Shown here: positions 10,218 through 20,905 of the stretch, in pieces
Layout: each line of letters opens with the position of its first letter
Position numbering within the stretch: the stretch's first letter is position 1
NCBI GenBank assembly: GCA_963377175.1
Contig: CAUJNA010003733.1
Coordinates: 352,001-416,000 of the forward strand
Reading direction: 5' to 3'
Length of the DNA: 64,000 nt
From: Effrenium voratum
Lineage: Eukaryota; Sar; Dinophyceae; Suessiales; Symbiodiniaceae
Notes under the pieces: model-generated
What the model saw: the letters and a program-made list of their open reading frames with translations, nothing else
The model's database searches: none
Told to the model about the DNA's origin: nothing
Made by a program: the position numbers and the translations under genes

Positions 10218-10369
10218 GTCGGAACCAGCCATCCGGGTCCGCGTTTTGGTGGCTTTGGGTTGGTGCAGTGGTTGGATGTCCGTATTTGGCCCACTAAAAT
10301 ATGGAGACTTTTAGCAAGGGATTTCTCAAGGGTTGAGTCTGTTAGCAGCATCCTTTTGCAGGAAACGAG

Positions 10370-10420
10370 TTGAGCAGCCCAGTGTCACTTCTTTCTCCGA
10401 GTGGAAGAAATCGGCGGTCT
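10370..10420 (+). CDS. Weak candidate exon
   Basis: It follows CCTTTTGCAG and reads KRVEQPSVTSFSEWKK. The donor is unclear and codon bias is modest. Confidence 0.25.
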
Positions 10421-10935
10421 GCGTAGGATTGCCGAACCACCGAGCATCTGACTTGGTTCTTCGTGGAGGACGTCGGCTTGAGTTCTGTTCCGTAGAATCC
10501 TGGGGGGCCGATTCGGAGGCTTACCTGAACAATGGAGGGGTCCCGGGGGCCTTTCAGACCTCAAAGAAGCCTAGAAGCGTGGTTGGTCGTGATACCCTTC
10601 TCTGAGTGCTGGGAGGGTATGTTGAAGTGAAACCACTCTCCAGGACCCTCACACACATCATACTCTTAATTGAGGTCCCACATGCCTGATCCGATCTTTG
10701 GACTGCTCGGTCTGGGCGTCGTTGGGCCCTCAAGAAGCAGTAGCAGCCTTTTTGCGTACAGGTGGAAGAGCTCAATTGAAGAGCCAAGGACTCATTTGCA
10801 GCGTAGTTTGTAATTGATTCATACATACATACTAACAGCAAACATAGAGCCTGCACAGGGGTTCCTGGAAGAACATGTTCCCGCTAAAGAAACCCCTGTG
10901 CAGGTTCCATGCTGGTTTTGGGAGGGTAAAACAAG

Positions 10936-10955
10936 TATATATATATATATATGTG
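10936..10955. repeat. (TA)n microsatellite
   Basis: Short alternating TA tract followed by GT-rich sequence. Similar tracts occur near 9010, 15763, 31738, 46750, 49147, 49233, 58413 and 61276. Confidence 0.85.
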
Positions 10956-11050
10956 TTTTGTGTTGTTGTTGCATGTACACACACATGATTGTTTTTGCGA
11001 TTGTGTCTTTGTTATTCCCTCGATCTGTCATTAATTGACTATACATACTA

Positions 11051-11168
11051 CTGATGGACAAAATTCGGCAACACCTAACAAGCCCTGGAATGATGATTCC
11101 CCTGTAAATACCAATAAACAACTGTTTCCCATGGTTTCAAAGTAGGGCAGGATTTTGTCCATCCACAG
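11051..11168 (+). mobile_element. Family D element copy 1 (TA target site)
   Basis: The left end CTGATGGACAAAATTC mirrors the right end GATTTTGTCCATCCACAG. TA flanks both ends. The interior (CCTGGAATGATG..., CCATGGTTTCAAAGT) is shared with the copies at 33603 and 57285. Confidence 0.8.
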
Positions 11169-11567
11169 TAGCTCGATCAAGAGGTTTAGCAACATCCTTG
11201 GTGCCCTTTGTAGCTATCCTTGAGCCACCCCAGTTCAGGGCCCGCTGAGTGGACTTAAGACAGGTGAAAGTGAGTACCCAGGTTGCGTACCTGAGGTACC
11301 CTGCCTCAACTTTACTTATTCGGGTGTTTGACTACCAACCAACAGTGGCTTCGCCCAAAATAAAACAAACAACAGGTGACCCCCAAAATGACAGGGCTAT
11401 ATAGGCCATAGGCAGAGCGAGCTGATGCTTGGCTGCGCCAACGCCTTGCTTCATCTTTTGAGAGTCAAAGCATTTTGGTTTCCTTTCAACCAGCACATTT
11501 CGACAGAGCCTCAACCTTCCCCCCCTCCCCCCCTCGGGTCCCCCCAAATGGATCCGAGTGATAGCAG

Positions 11568-11632
11568 GACTGGGGCGCGAAGTGCAGCGAGAGCGCGAAC
11601 TTTGACCGGTACCTGGTGACGCACTACTTCAG
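11568..11632 (+). CDS. Candidate exon with GA-type donor
   Basis: Starts after GATAGCAG, reads DWGAKCSESANFDRYLVTHY and one more Phe, and ends TTC-AG before GACTCGG. The GA donor matches the class inferred in the USP gene downstream. GC-rich third positions. Family unknown. Confidence 0.6.
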
Positions 11633-12543
11633 GACTCGGGGGGGTTCTATTGGTTTGTTCCCTTTGATTTCCCTTTGGTTTTCCTACAAGGGAAATTCCC
11701 TCCTGAAAACTAAAGGGAGACGAAGAAATAATGTCCCTTTTGGTGCGTTTTTTGTTGGGACAATCCGGCATTTTGGTGTGTTTTATGCAACATATGGTGG
11801 TGTGTTTTGCGGAAGTCCCTTCTTGTTGGAACATCTCTTTTTTTTTGTTCTCCGGTGGGAGGAATCGCACATCCGTTTTTTTTTCTCCGGTGGGAGGAAT
11901 CGCGGGCTGAGCTACTCCGCGCGGAAATCGGAGTATTGCCACTTTGGCCGGAGACCAAGGATCGAGCCATCGGAAACGGAGTCGGCGCGGGCGATCGAGC
12001 CAAGGACTTTGGTTTGTGAGTTTTTCCTGGGGGAAGGCCACGTCTTCCAAAAGCGAGGGACCCCCCGACCCCGGTGGTTGTCTGGATTGGTTTGGGATTT
12101 GAACCCTGATTCTTGTAGCGGGTAAATGGGGAATCTCTCCTCCACGGAGCTGCCGCCCTCGAGGGAAGCTGCATCAGTCGATGCTTCGAGTTTTTTGAAA
12201 AGACCTAGGACCTGCACACTTCCATGAGTGGTACGCTTTTCAGTGGTTCCTTGAAGAATCCCAAAGGGTCCAGAGTCGAGGCGCTTAGATAGTTCAAATG
12301 TTTGTCCAGGGGCAAAGAAGCGATTGGAGATGGCTTGTGTGTGTTCTCTTTATCTTTCCAGGAACCGTTTGCTTTGGCATATGGCGATGCGTTTTCATAT
12401 AGGGAACCTCAAAAGTTGAACATATCCACCAATGGGTCCCCCATCAAATTGCCCATCCATATGGCATCACAAAACCCGACTTTTTGGGCCCCACTTTCAG
12501 CAGTTTTTCTCGTGTCCTGCATCTGCCCGCGATTTGCTTGCAG

Positions 12544-12599
12544 GGCGAAACTAGAAAGGTGGTCTATTCTTGGTTCGGGGACATCTCCCGCAGCCAGAG
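12544..12599 (+). CDS. Candidate exon, unidentified gene
   Basis: Bounded by TTGCTTGCAG and a GT donor (CCAGAG before GTCGGG). The frame reads GETRKVVYSWFGDISRSQ. An alternative frame is also open. The polypyrimidine tract upstream supports the acceptor. Confidence 0.5.
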
Positions 12600-13070
12600 G
12601 TCGGGGCTCACATGGTACACATTCATTAAAATGATGCCTGCGGAAAAGGATCAGCTCTACAATGAACCCGTGGGGTTCTTCATTTTGGTTATGGGTTCAG
12701 CCTTCAGGCAATTTTAAGCTACTAGGCACCCCAAAGGCCCAAAGGCTAGAAGCTCTAAGGGCTCAGCCATGCCGAGGCTTGAGCAAGTGTTGCTTCAAAC
12801 CGGGCCTCAGAACCTCAGGGAAACCAACAGAAGCTGTTTCAACAAGGGCTGCTTACAGTTGGCTGAGAGTAGATGGCTCTGATCGTCATCCCCTTCACTT
12901 CCGCAAGTGAGGGGAACTGTGCCATCTACCTTCACCCACCCTTCCCTGTGTAGAGGAAGCGGGGAGATTCTCCATTTAGTATGCTCCCTTTTGGGGTTCA
13001 TGTTAGTTGGCCGGGCATCATCTGGGATCTCGCCCCAACAAAAACGCGCCCAGCTGCCCTAGACGGGTAG

Positions 13071-13180
13071 AACGAGAAGGACTGGGCGCCAAAGTCCGAG
13101 GCTTCATCACCGCCCTGGTCATCACGGCGCACTTCGAGTTCCCCAACTCCGTGTCCAAGGCCCTGCGACGCCGCGGCGAC
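13071..13180 (+). CDS. Candidate exon, unidentified gene
   Basis: The frame reads EGLGAKVRGFITALVITAHF then EFPNSVSKALRRRG with almost every third position G or C. The left edge follows ACGGGTAG or, eight bases earlier, GCCCTAG; the right edge is uncertain (a GC donor near 13178 is possible). The hydrophobic helix-like core suggests a folded domain, but I do not recognise it. Confidence 0.6.
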
Positions 13181-13255
13181 TTTTACTCAACAAGCTTTCT
13201 CGCAACGACCGGCGTGTTGAGCGGTGGGTTGTGGAATGAACAAATTTATCCAACC

Positions 13256-13342
13256 ACTTCTGTGATATGTTTGGGAATATCTTCCCATTTTGTTTGGGGG
13301 AGTCTGTCTTTGGGAAGCCCTTTCTGTTGCATCACAGTGGTC
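13256..13342 (+). mobile_element. Family J inverted-repeat element copy 1
   Basis: The left end CCACTTCTGTGATA mirrors the right end TGCATCACAGTGG. The interior has GGGAAGCCCTTTCTG. A second copy lies at 31420-31497 with 15-base perfect arms. Confidence 0.7.
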
Positions 13343-13754
13343 ATTTTCCACAGCCTTGTTTTGATTGGTGAGTTTGCTTCGAAACAGATTGGTTTTGCCT
13401 AGGTTAGATTGGGTTGGTGCCATCCATTTACCAGGGAAGCCCATCTATCTTTTCCAAAAGATCACTTATGGCGACAATAGGTGGAATCGGGTCAACCATC
13501 CAACCGACCGTTTTTGTTTGAGATATGTTGCATGGACAATAATCAGCGTTTGGGTTGGTGGGATGGTTAGTTGACTGTGACATGGCCCTGAGCTCTTCGG
13601 GTGGCGTCCCGGCAGTCATTTTATTTAGGAGATGACACACTCAGCAAGATGTGTCCCTTGGCTAGGAACGGTTTAACAAGAAGCCAATCTGACACGTTTA
13701 CGTTTTCGGAGGGGCATTAATTTGGTTGGATTAAGCATGGCCATGCAATCATGT

Positions 13755-13859
13755 GGCTGTGGCTCAAAAAAGTGGTACTAGTACCAAATTGGCACCCGGC
13801 AAATGGAACCAAAGACTAAAACCCGCGTAACCCCAGCTCTTCAATTTTGAGCCATATCC
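13755..13859 (+). mobile_element. Family A element with 4-bp target duplication
   Basis: Ends GGCTGTGGCTCAAAA and ATTTTGAGCCATATCC are flanked by ATGT on both sides (13751-13754 and 13860-13863). The interior AAATGGAACCAAAGACTA is shared with the copy at 59942. Confidence 0.85.
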
Positions 13860-13873
13860 ATGTATTCCCTCAG

Positions 13874-13941
13874 ATGCACTGCGTTTGTTGGCCGAATACA
13901 ACGAGCCCTTGAAACTGGGCGCGCTCGAGTCTCGACCGCCG
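13874..13941 (+). CDS. Candidate exon directly behind a family A element
   Basis: Starts after TATTCCCTCAG and reads ALRLLAEYNEPLKLGALE then SRPP, ending before GTCCGAG. The element at 13755-13859 plus its target duplication ends only 10 bases before the exon, so the element forms the 3' part of the intron. Confidence 0.55.
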
Positions 13942-14122
13942 GTCCGAGCCAATTGTTTTTGGGGGGGGGCACGCGTGAGGAGGTGTGGAGCGAGCCTCTT
14001 GGAAAGGGAATCCGATCGGTTCTTGAAACAAAGATGCCTTCCATGCTTTCCTTGAGAAAGAGGCATGGAGCAGAACACCAAAGCACCTGCGAGAGAATCT
14101 TGATGGTTCAACGCCCAGAGAG

Positions 14123-14215
14123 GTGGCAGCTCACTTGAGGCGGGTCGCCTCCTTTTCCTGGCGCGCGGAAGCCCGGCTTCGTTGGGGCCGTTGGAGTCTG
14201 AGTCTGACCATCCAG
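14123..14215 (+). CDS. Weak candidate exon
   Basis: The frame reads VAAHLRRVASFSWRAEARLR then WGRWSLSLT, with moderate GC-rich third positions. Edges are unclear. Confidence 0.3.
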
Positions 14216-14277
14216 GCGCCTTCAGCCTTCAGCCGGCCGGATTTGAAGCATTCCACTCCGTCGGCTGAACCTAAATT

Positions 14278-14381
14278 GGGTGTGGGTCAAAAGAAAAAAC
14301 CCAGGAATTGGACCGCAGATTTTAGTCCATGTTTCCTCTTACCAAGGCTCCATTTTGGGTACCTATTTTTGACCCACAGCC
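14278..14381 (+). mobile_element. Family A element with 4-bp target duplication
   Basis: Ends GGGTGTGGGTCAAAA and TTTTTGACCCACAGCC are flanked by AATT on both sides (14274-14277 and 14382-14385). 104 bp, well preserved. Confidence 0.9.
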
Positions 14382-14677
14382 AATTGTGGAAGGACTGGAA
14401 AAGCGAAGATTCAAAGCATGGTTGCGCCCTCCAAACCCTGGCAAGTTGAGGGAGATTGGATGCTTGTGCATTTCATTCTGGTTGCTCCGAGGTCCTAAAA
14501 GATGATCAAGCCCACAAGGGTAGGACATTGGAAAAGGGTTTTCTTTCAGTTTCCTGTGGTTTCCTTTGATTTCCTCTGATTTCCTTCCGGCACCCTTGGT
14601 TTTCTTTTGGTTTCTCTTGGTTTCCTTCGTTTCCCTCGGTTCCCTTCGGGTTTTCTTCGGCTTCCCTTCACCCCAAG

Positions 14678-14768
14678 CGGGCCTTTGGCCTCGGGTGGGT
14701 CTGAGGTTCGTGCTGCTGGGCGATTTCCTGGCCTTTGACTGGCGGCCTGACAAAGTCTTCAGCGAGGG
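14678..14768 (+). CDS. Candidate exon, unidentified gene
   Basis: Follows ACCCCAAG and reads VGLRFVLLGDFLAFDWRPDK then VFSEG, with strongly GC-rich third positions, ending before GTGGAAG. A T-rich GGTTTCC tract (about 14541-14660) precedes it. No family recognised. Confidence 0.55.
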
Positions 14769-15445
14769 GTGGAAGATGCAAAAACGGCCCTTGGCTTTGA
14801 TCTTTGTCTTTCGTTTGTGGATCCCCCCGCAGTTTTGGTTTGTGGCGACTCTTTCTTTTTTGCGGGTACCCCCATTGTTGTGGTTGCAAAAGGGAAACCA
14901 AGAGAGACAATCACCCAGTTGAAGTTTCACAAGTCACTTTCAACTTTCGTTCGGAGGGACACTCTCCAATGCCAAGATTTGTGCAGCAAACTTGTTTGCG
15001 GTCGCGTGAAAACTAGCATGACTTCTGGACCAACCCCCTTAAACAAGCAGGGCGTAAATGATGGACAAGTAAGCCCTATATACCTCTATGTATATATGTA
15101 TGTATGTAGGCATGCACTGTCAAATGTTCGCTTTGGCTTGCCTGAGACTTGGGGATCTTTTATTTCAAGCCATGGCTTTGACTGTAGGGTACTTCCCACA
15201 ATTCCCATTCTCCAATGTCCTATCAACACCCACATGAACATACCCTGCCACTTACAGATGATGCACTGAGGGGAGGGTTCTGCCCATGCGGGTGACCGCG
15301 GGTGTGTCTTTTTTGGACACCCACCAATTTTCCAGGGTCCCTTCAAAAAATGAGACTCCATTTTATAGTCCTGGTCCCCAATATGTTTTTTGAGGGGTCC
15401 CCTATGTTTGAGACAGCAAGGACCTTAAGACCACCTGCCGTGGCA

Positions 15446-15531
15446 GGCTGTCCTCCTCCAGCTGGCCGGTGGACTCGCTCATGATCCTGCTGAACGTGCA
15501 CATGGTGCCCACCTCGAAGCCATTGATCCGC
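15446..15531 (+). CDS. Candidate exon, unidentified gene
   Basis: Starts after CGTGGCAG; reads LSSSSWPVDSLMILLNVHMV then PTSKPLIRD. Excellent codon bias; the donor is unclear. Confidence 0.55.
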
Positions 15532-15892
15532 GACCTTTTTTCCTGGCAGCTGTGCCTTTCAACCAATCCCCCCCACAAAAGGGTACCCTTGCCCGTCAAA
15601 AACAACAGAGCCATATGACATTTAGACATTTACCCTCCATGGGGTCAAATGTTGGTATGGCACTATTGCTCGTCCACTACCTGAAGACTGCTAGCTTCTT
15701 GCTTGACTTGAGAAAGGACCAGTGCAACTTACCAGTGCGCACAACTCATGTGGATCATGTATTTATATATATATATATAGACATGTTCATTTTGCACTAC
15801 ATGACTCACAAATCAATGTACATGATCACCATCGTCTTTGACAGGGTCCCAATACAGAGCCCCAATTCGCTAGTCACAGTTTCCGTGTTCAG

Positions 15893-15966
15893 GTGTCGCA
15901 GGAGCTGATCACGGGCAGCCAGTTGGAGTTCGTCCGGGCGCAAGGGCAGCTCCCAGGCGCCAGGGG
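15893..15966 (+). CDS. Candidate exon, unidentified gene
   Basis: Starts after CCGTGTTCAG; reads VSQELITGSQLEFVRAQGQL then PGA. It ends before or around 15966; the frame meets a stop soon after. A perfect inverted repeat (15981-16038) lies in the following intron. Confidence 0.55.
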
Positions 15967-15980
15967 CTTTCTGATGCTCA

Positions 15981-16038
15981 GGGAATGAGGGAATGAACCC
16001 ATGGATGGTTGATAAGGGCCAGTCATTCCCTCATTCCC
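15981..16038 (+). mobile_element. Short element with 16-bp perfect terminal inverted repeats
   Basis: GGGAATGAGGGAATGA (15981-15996) is exactly mirrored by TCATTCCCTCATTCCC (16023-16038). CCCCAG follows at the right end and could serve as a splice acceptor. Confidence 0.75.
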
Positions 16039-16414
16039 CAGCTATCTCTTTCGGGGGTTCCCATTTTTTGGTAGCCCCATGAAGTGAAACTTGTTGTGTC
16101 TGCGTCCAAACTGGGCGACTGGGGCTGGGAAGCCCAGCAACTAGTCACTAGTCTTCCCTATTTCACTAGAAATGGTCAACCCCAAAAAGGGTTCCTTTTT
16201 CTACCAGGGTTGCTGAACAACTCAACGTTTGGCGGGTATTGGAACAACCCTTTTCATTGCTTTGCTTGTTTCCCACTAAACATGTTCAATCTATGCTGTT
16301 ATCCAATCTAGGCATCAGCTTTTTTGAAGCCGGGGCACGGGTTTCCCAAGGTACAGGTAGATGCCCGACTTTCCTTTTTGTGGTTGCCTTTTCAACAAAT
16401 AGAATAACTCAGCA

Positions 16415-16516
16415 GGGTGTGGGTCAAAATTCAACCACCAGGGGACCACAGGTTTAGTCCTTGGTTCCATTTGCCAGCGTCCCATTTTGGAGTTACCCTA
16501 TTTTTGACCCACAGCC
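16415..16516 (+). mobile_element. Family A element, no matching target duplication
   Basis: Ends GGGTGTGGGTCAAAA and TTTTTGACCCACAGCC match the copy at 14278, but flanks differ (AGCA against ACAT). This suggests recombination or later change. Confidence 0.8.
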
Positions 16517-16556
16517 ACATGGAGCCACATGGACTCGTGCCATTTTTCACCCCAAC

Positions 16557-16650
16557 ACCGCTACCTGGTGGGCGGAGTAGCCGAAAAGTTCTGCCAGGCG
16601 TGCGTGGCGCTGCCTTCCTGCGAGAGCAGAGTCGATGGCACAGTCCACAG
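16557..16650 (+). CDS. Candidate exon, Cys-containing
   Basis: Reads YLVGGVAEKFCQACVALPSC then ESRVDG. It follows family A by about 40 bases. The acceptor is not obvious; the donor may be CCACAG before GAAGTGG. Cysteine spacing hints at a metal or disulphide site, not assigned. Confidence 0.45.
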
Positions 16651-17009
16651 GAAGTGGGTGGGTTGAGTTGCAACCAGGGCCCGGCAGCCCAAAGAAAAAG
16701 AATAACCAAGGCGTGAGTGAAATCAATAGTGGGAACTGTGTCTACCCCGAAACCCTGAACAACTAGAATTAGGATGGGCAAGCCAAATTATCTCACTCAT
16801 AGGGCAATCATGTGTGTGAGAGAGTATGCCCTGCCCTTATGTTGAGGAACCAGACCATCCCTTGGAGCCAAACACTCAAATAAACCATCACAAGTTTGTT
16901 CAAACAATCTATTAGGCGTTTCCTACTAAACAGCCCCCCCACCAAACACAAGACCTTTGGGCTTTCGCTGCTATCCTGGTCTATGAGCCATGTTCCTGTT
17001 CGTTTGCAG

Positions 17010-17130
17010 ATGGATTCGTTTGGTTACCTGCAGTGGCTTCCCTTGGTCGGTCTGGACCTGTTGGTTTTTCTCTTCGACTCGAGGTTGGGCACATCCGAAG
17101 CAGCGAAGCCCGTTGCCAGGCGCGGAGAAC
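17010..17130 (+). CDS. Candidate exon, unidentified gene
   Basis: Starts after TTCGTTTGCAG with MDSFGYLQWLPLVGLDLLVF then LFDSRLGTSEAAK. The hydrophobic run could be a membrane segment. The right edge is uncertain. Confidence 0.45.
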
Positions 17131-17265
17131 GGTGCTCTGAGGGAACCCCAAAGATGGCTGTCGGGCTTAGAGGGCTCGGAGGGCTTAGGGGGCTTAGAGT
17201 GGGATTTGATTTGTGACTCCTTGTAGCGTAGGACGGGTCCCTTCACAACCCAAAAAAGGGGATCT

Positions 17266-17370
17266 ACTTACTTCCTGAGTTCCTGGGCTTTAGCCACTTG
17301 GGAAGACCGTTTCGGTGGTTTGCCCCAAAAGTCTGGTGACTTGTTTTGGCCAACCCACTCAGGAAGCGAT
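17266..17370 (+). mobile_element. Family E inverted-repeat element copy 1
   Basis: The left end ACTTACTTCCTGAGTTCCTG mirrors the right end CACTCAGGAAGCGA. Other copies: near 37620, 40742-40851, 41568-41656 and near 57829-57930. Confidence 0.75.
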
Positions 17371-17391
17371 GGTGCAGGGGGTCTACCCAAG

Positions 17392-17507
17392 ATTACGTAA
17401 AGAAGATCGATGGCTCAAACTGGCAGCTGGACGGCTGTGAGCTGGCTGAAGAAATTTGTGTGTGGCGGTTTGATGACAACTTAGAAGAAGTGACTATATC
17501 AATCCAG
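17392..17507 (+). CDS. Candidate exon with canonical GTGAGG donor
   Basis: Reads YVKKIDGSNWQLDGCELAEE then ICVWRFDDNLEEVTISIQ and ends CCAG before GTGAGG. It begins 22 bases after a family E element. This is one of the most protein-like segments left of the USP gene, but I cannot name a family. Confidence 0.65.
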
Positions 17508-17599
17508 GTGAGGTTTACCCATTCGGTCGCGCTCAAAGGATGCGGAAACAAAGCCCGGCAATTGCGTCTTCTATTTTCGTAAGAATATGCTTCCGTTTT

Positions 17600-17670
17600 C
17601 CCCTATTAGTTTTAGCGGGAATCTGTCACTACTGGATTTTTTTTCCAGGTGATGTATTCGCAAATGGTCG
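17600..17670 (+). mobile_element. Family I repeat copy carrying an acceptor-like end
   Basis: GCGGGAATCTGTCACTACTG is followed by a T tract and TTCCAG then GTGATGTATTCGCAAATGG. The same layout occurs near 20705-20780, 43700-43770 and 57690-57770. Confidence 0.65.
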
Positions 17671-17812
17671 TTGATAGGGTAGATCTCGCCTGTCTGCGCT
17701 CAAATCGATAGCTTTGGCGCCAATCCAGTTGCCTCACGCAAATGAACAGTTCTGGGCCCCCTGAAGGCTTCTTACTTGAGGATTCCTAGTGACAGACATG
17801 GCTATGAATTTC

Positions 17813-18007
17813 AGGAGTTGTTTCCCCTTGACAAGTGGACATATATCCCCCGAAGGTGTCCACCAAAGGGCTCAGCAGCCTTCCAGCGGCAACTTTGGCC
17901 TGCTCGAGTCAAGCTCAATCGCTCAGCCCTCCGAAAGTGATTCAGAAGCCAGCCGATTTTTGGCATCAGATAGTGAGGATGCAGCTAGGCTGGAGCATGT
18001 GAACTGA
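17813..18007 (+). CDS. Candidate terminal exon, frame ambiguous
   Basis: One frame ends SESDSEASRFLASDSEDAAR then LEHVN and a TGA at 18005. Another, starting exactly after GAATTTCAG, reads ELFPLDKWTYIPRRCPPK and stops at about 17938. Both look protein-like and I cannot decide between them. Confidence 0.35.
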   Translation, partial: RSCFPLTSGHISPEGVHQRAQQPSSGNFGLLESSSIAQPSESDSEASRFLASDSEDAARLEHVN

Positions 18008-18317
18008 AGAGATAAGAAGTCTGTGGTCTTCTTGAGCTTTGAGTATTACTTGGAAAGCCATGCCCATGAAGTATTGGGGTCCCATTTTTGTTAGTGTCAA
18101 TTGATACTCCTGGTGCAAGCAATGCGGCCGGCAAGAAAACCGAAAGCATGCTTTCATATAACAGCATATTGTGGGCATATGTGACTTTAGTGTGTGCAGC
18201 AAGAAAAAGCACAAGGCATGAGCAGATTCTCCCCCGGGGGGGGGGGCAGCCAACGTATCCATTTCCCAGGTCCAAAACTGCCCCTGTCGCTCGATCCCTC
18301 CGGAGGGGTTCCTTCAG

Positions 18318-18381
18318 CCGGACCTTGCGAATCTGGCAGCTGGATGCGCACACCGCCCTGGCTGGGGAGGCGGAACCGTGA
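18318..18381 (+). CDS. Candidate terminal exon
   Basis: After GTTCCTTCAG it reads RTLRIWQLDAHTALAGEAEP and a TGA (18379-18381). An 8-base tandem repeat ACCGTGAC follows directly. Confidence 0.5.
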
Positions 18382-18479
18382 CACCGTGACACCGTGACGC
18401 CAGCAAGCCGCACCTTGGGTTTTTGCGTCGGCGGAGGGTGCGCTTTTCAGGTGGGCTTTTCCAGGCTTGGTGGCTCTTA

Positions 18480-18580
18480 GCCATCCCCTTAGCCTTTTAG
18501 CTTGTTAGTCTTGAGTGGGGATTTCCATTCAACCCACTAAAAGTTAAACTTTTAGCGGGGGATCTGAGGACAGCCCAGGG
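18480..18580 (+). mobile_element. Family H repeat copy 2
   Basis: Best preserved copy: AGCCATCCCCTTAGCC at the left, TAAAAGTTAAACTTTTAGCG in the middle, GGACAGCCCAGG at the right. Confidence 0.75.
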
Positions 18581-18659
18581 AAACCAACAGGCCCGCCATT
18601 TTGACAGGGTGCCCCCCTTTGCTACACGCCTGTGTTTTATTACATGCACGAAGCGGAAG

Positions 18660-18726
18660 CTTTGTCGAGCCGGCTTCGGAGGCCAAGACGATGCTGACCC
18701 GCTTCGGCGACGAGGCGGTGGATTTC
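18660..18726 (+). CDS. Candidate exon, unidentified gene
   Basis: After GCGGAAG it reads FVEPASEAKTMLTRFGDEAV then DFG with strong codon bias. The exon at 25293 has a similar PAS...RFG pattern, possibly chance. Confidence 0.45.
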
Positions 18727-19338
18727 GGAATTTGGATTTGAGGTGTCCTCTTTCTGTACGAAGGGAGTGGCCTTTCAAGTTTAAAGTGAATCTGTGCTTT
18801 AAAGCGAATCAAGCAGTTTGGTACCACAGAGTAACTTCCGAAATGTGTGACAAGTCCGGGAACCCTCCCCAACTCACTTTTCTCTCATCCTCTACCCCCG
18901 TTCTTCCCAAATGACAAGGGAACACGCGCACCTGTTTGTTGCGTAAAGACATGTCACTCACTTCGCAGGGATAATATGTGTGTGTACCCAATGATCAAAA
19001 TATGGCCAACCACGTCTGCGTGGGTTGTCATAGGGATGATTCTCAATCTGTTTCCGGGGAATCAGGCAACGCCAGGATTTCCACTCATGGATCCACGATC
19101 CACTGGTAGAGATTTGGCGGCACGTTGTGTCGACAGGCGAACTGAGTCATTCATCTGGACATCAGCAAAGTGTGAGGGGTGGGGGACCCTTTGAACCAAA
19201 AGCCCTTTTCTTTCTTTCTGGGGCGACTAGGGGCGAGTTCGTGCGGCCCTTATGCAACACGAGTTCTATGCAATGCAAACCAACCCCCAAAAGGATACCA
19301 AAAAAATCAGACCCAAACAGACCGGCTCTCCTCGACAG

Positions 19339-19415
19339 GTGGAGGTTCAATTCCTAGGCAACTCCCTGGCCAGCAACGTGTGCTGGGCGGCCAAGTGGAG
19401 ACAGCTGCGACAAGG
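19339..19415 (+). CDS. Candidate exon, unidentified gene
   Basis: After CCTCGACAG it reads VEVQFLGNSLASNVCWAAKW then RQLRQ. The right edge is uncertain. Confidence 0.55.
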
Positions 19416-19514
19416 GGGAATACCAGATCAAGCACAATCAAGTTGATTCTTCAGAGGGATCCTGATCGTTTTCATGGGATTACAGGCACACAGGACAAAT
19501 TGCAAGCCCCCGAG

Positions 19515-19629
19515 TGATTTCACGCATCAACCTGGGGGGGACCCGACCAAGAAGATTCCTATTCGATGACTTCCAAACTCCAAGGGATATGTTGAAGCGC
19601 GCGCGAGTGGATGGGAGAGTGCGTAAGGT
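19515..19629 (+). CDS. Candidate exon with GT donor
   Basis: Reads ISRINLGGTRPRRFLFDDFQ then TPRDMLKRARVDGRVRK and ends GTAAG before GTCGAA. The frame stays open to 19720, so it could be longer. No family recognised. Confidence 0.5.
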
Positions 19630-19998
19630 CGAAACTACGACCTGTGCCCCAGCGGAGAAGACAAGGAGCAGACCGGGGTGGCAAACCCAAAGATCATCCT
19701 CCCAGTCCCTTTCTCCGTAGATCGGCAGTTTTGTGCCCTTGTCTCTTTGGAGCTTGAATGTGGGTGTTTGTCTTTTTCTTTCTTTCTGGGGGAAACCCTT
19801 ATGAAGGTATTTCGTTTTAAGGGAAGCAAGATGTAAGACACTTGTTCTTTAGGTTCCATTTGGAGGACCCATGTGGATCGTCACATAGGCCGCATGTCAC
19901 GATCCCCGCGAGGGGGTTGCTTCGAGGGTAGAAGTTCGCTAGGTCTGTCCCGGATTTTTCTTCTGGACCAGTTCTCCTTGAGGACACCTGGTTTGCAG

Positions 19999-20133
19999 AG
20001 GGTAAATGGGAAAATCGATTCTTGTTGGAGCAGCGGGCAGCATTTTCCGGTGGGAAGTGGCCCAAGACTGTCAAGGAGCTTCTGCAGAAGCTGCTGGATC
20101 GCTACTACCGGGCCAAAGAGGCTCTACAGAAAG
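19999..20133 (+). CDS. Candidate exon, helical protein
   Basis: Starts after GGTTTGCAG; reads GKWENRFLLEQRAAFSGGKW, PKTVKELLQKLLDRYYRAKE and ALQK. An amphipathic helix is evident. A GC donor near 20134 is plausible. Confidence 0.6.
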
Positions 20134-20757
20134 GGCTGTTGGGCTCGCCTTTTGTTCGCGCGCGCGTTCAGATTGGTTGTGGTTTATATAATGGACGATT
20201 TCCTTATTTTTATTGTTTGCCTTCGGCGTTTGACCATTTGAGCTGTGTCCCTGCTGTGAATTCCCACTGCTTTTGCGATGTGGTCCAGTTTCCGGCAAGT
20301 TCACAATATGTCTGGTAGATGGAGATTCTGGCTGTGACTGCAGTTGGTACCAGGTGGATTGGTTGAAAGGTGAAAGGAAACCAGCCGTGCTCAACCACAA
20401 ACCGAAGGAACATTATGATCACTTCTCATGTACACTTTTGTGCAATACAACTAGGGCATCCACCTCTCTTCCAACTGTTAATCATACGATCAATGGTCAC
20501 CCCTGATGTCATGTGTAAACGAGGCAGCGCTTTCCTCTCTCGTACGTATACACCTGGAGCCACGAGTGCTTAGCGCTTGGAAGCCCCAAGACTCAAAAAT
20601 AGAGGGCTCATGAGCTTTGCAAAGACGCTCGCTTGACCTTTGGGCAAATTGACCGGGAAAAACTTCCACTTGCTTACCCACATTTGTTTGTTTGTTTGTT
20701 ACCCCTGGCTTTAAAGGGAATTGATTTCACTAGACATGCTTTCTCATTTTTTTCCAG

Positions 20758-20905
20758 GGGACGTACTCGCAATGGAGGAACATGGGCTTCCCATGACAAG
20801 GATTCCTTTGCCGAAGCGACCACTTGTCAGCCCTTCTTGGTGGCGAAGCGGGGCTTCGAAGAAGCGCTGGGTGACAGGCGGGGGGCGCGACGTTGGGGGC
20901 GTTGA
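20758..20905 (+). CDS. Candidate terminal exon starting at a family I repeat
   Basis: Starts after the TTTTTTTCCAG of a family I copy; reads GTWASHDKDSFAEATTCQPF then LVAKRGFEEALGDRRGAR and stops at TGA 20903-20905. The repeat supplies the splice acceptor, as expected of an introner. Confidence 0.5.

Noticed and set aside
19339..19370. GGTTCAATTCC resembling a tRNA T-loop
   Set aside because: No acceptor stem, D-arm or anticodon arm could be drawn around it, and it lies inside a candidate exon.
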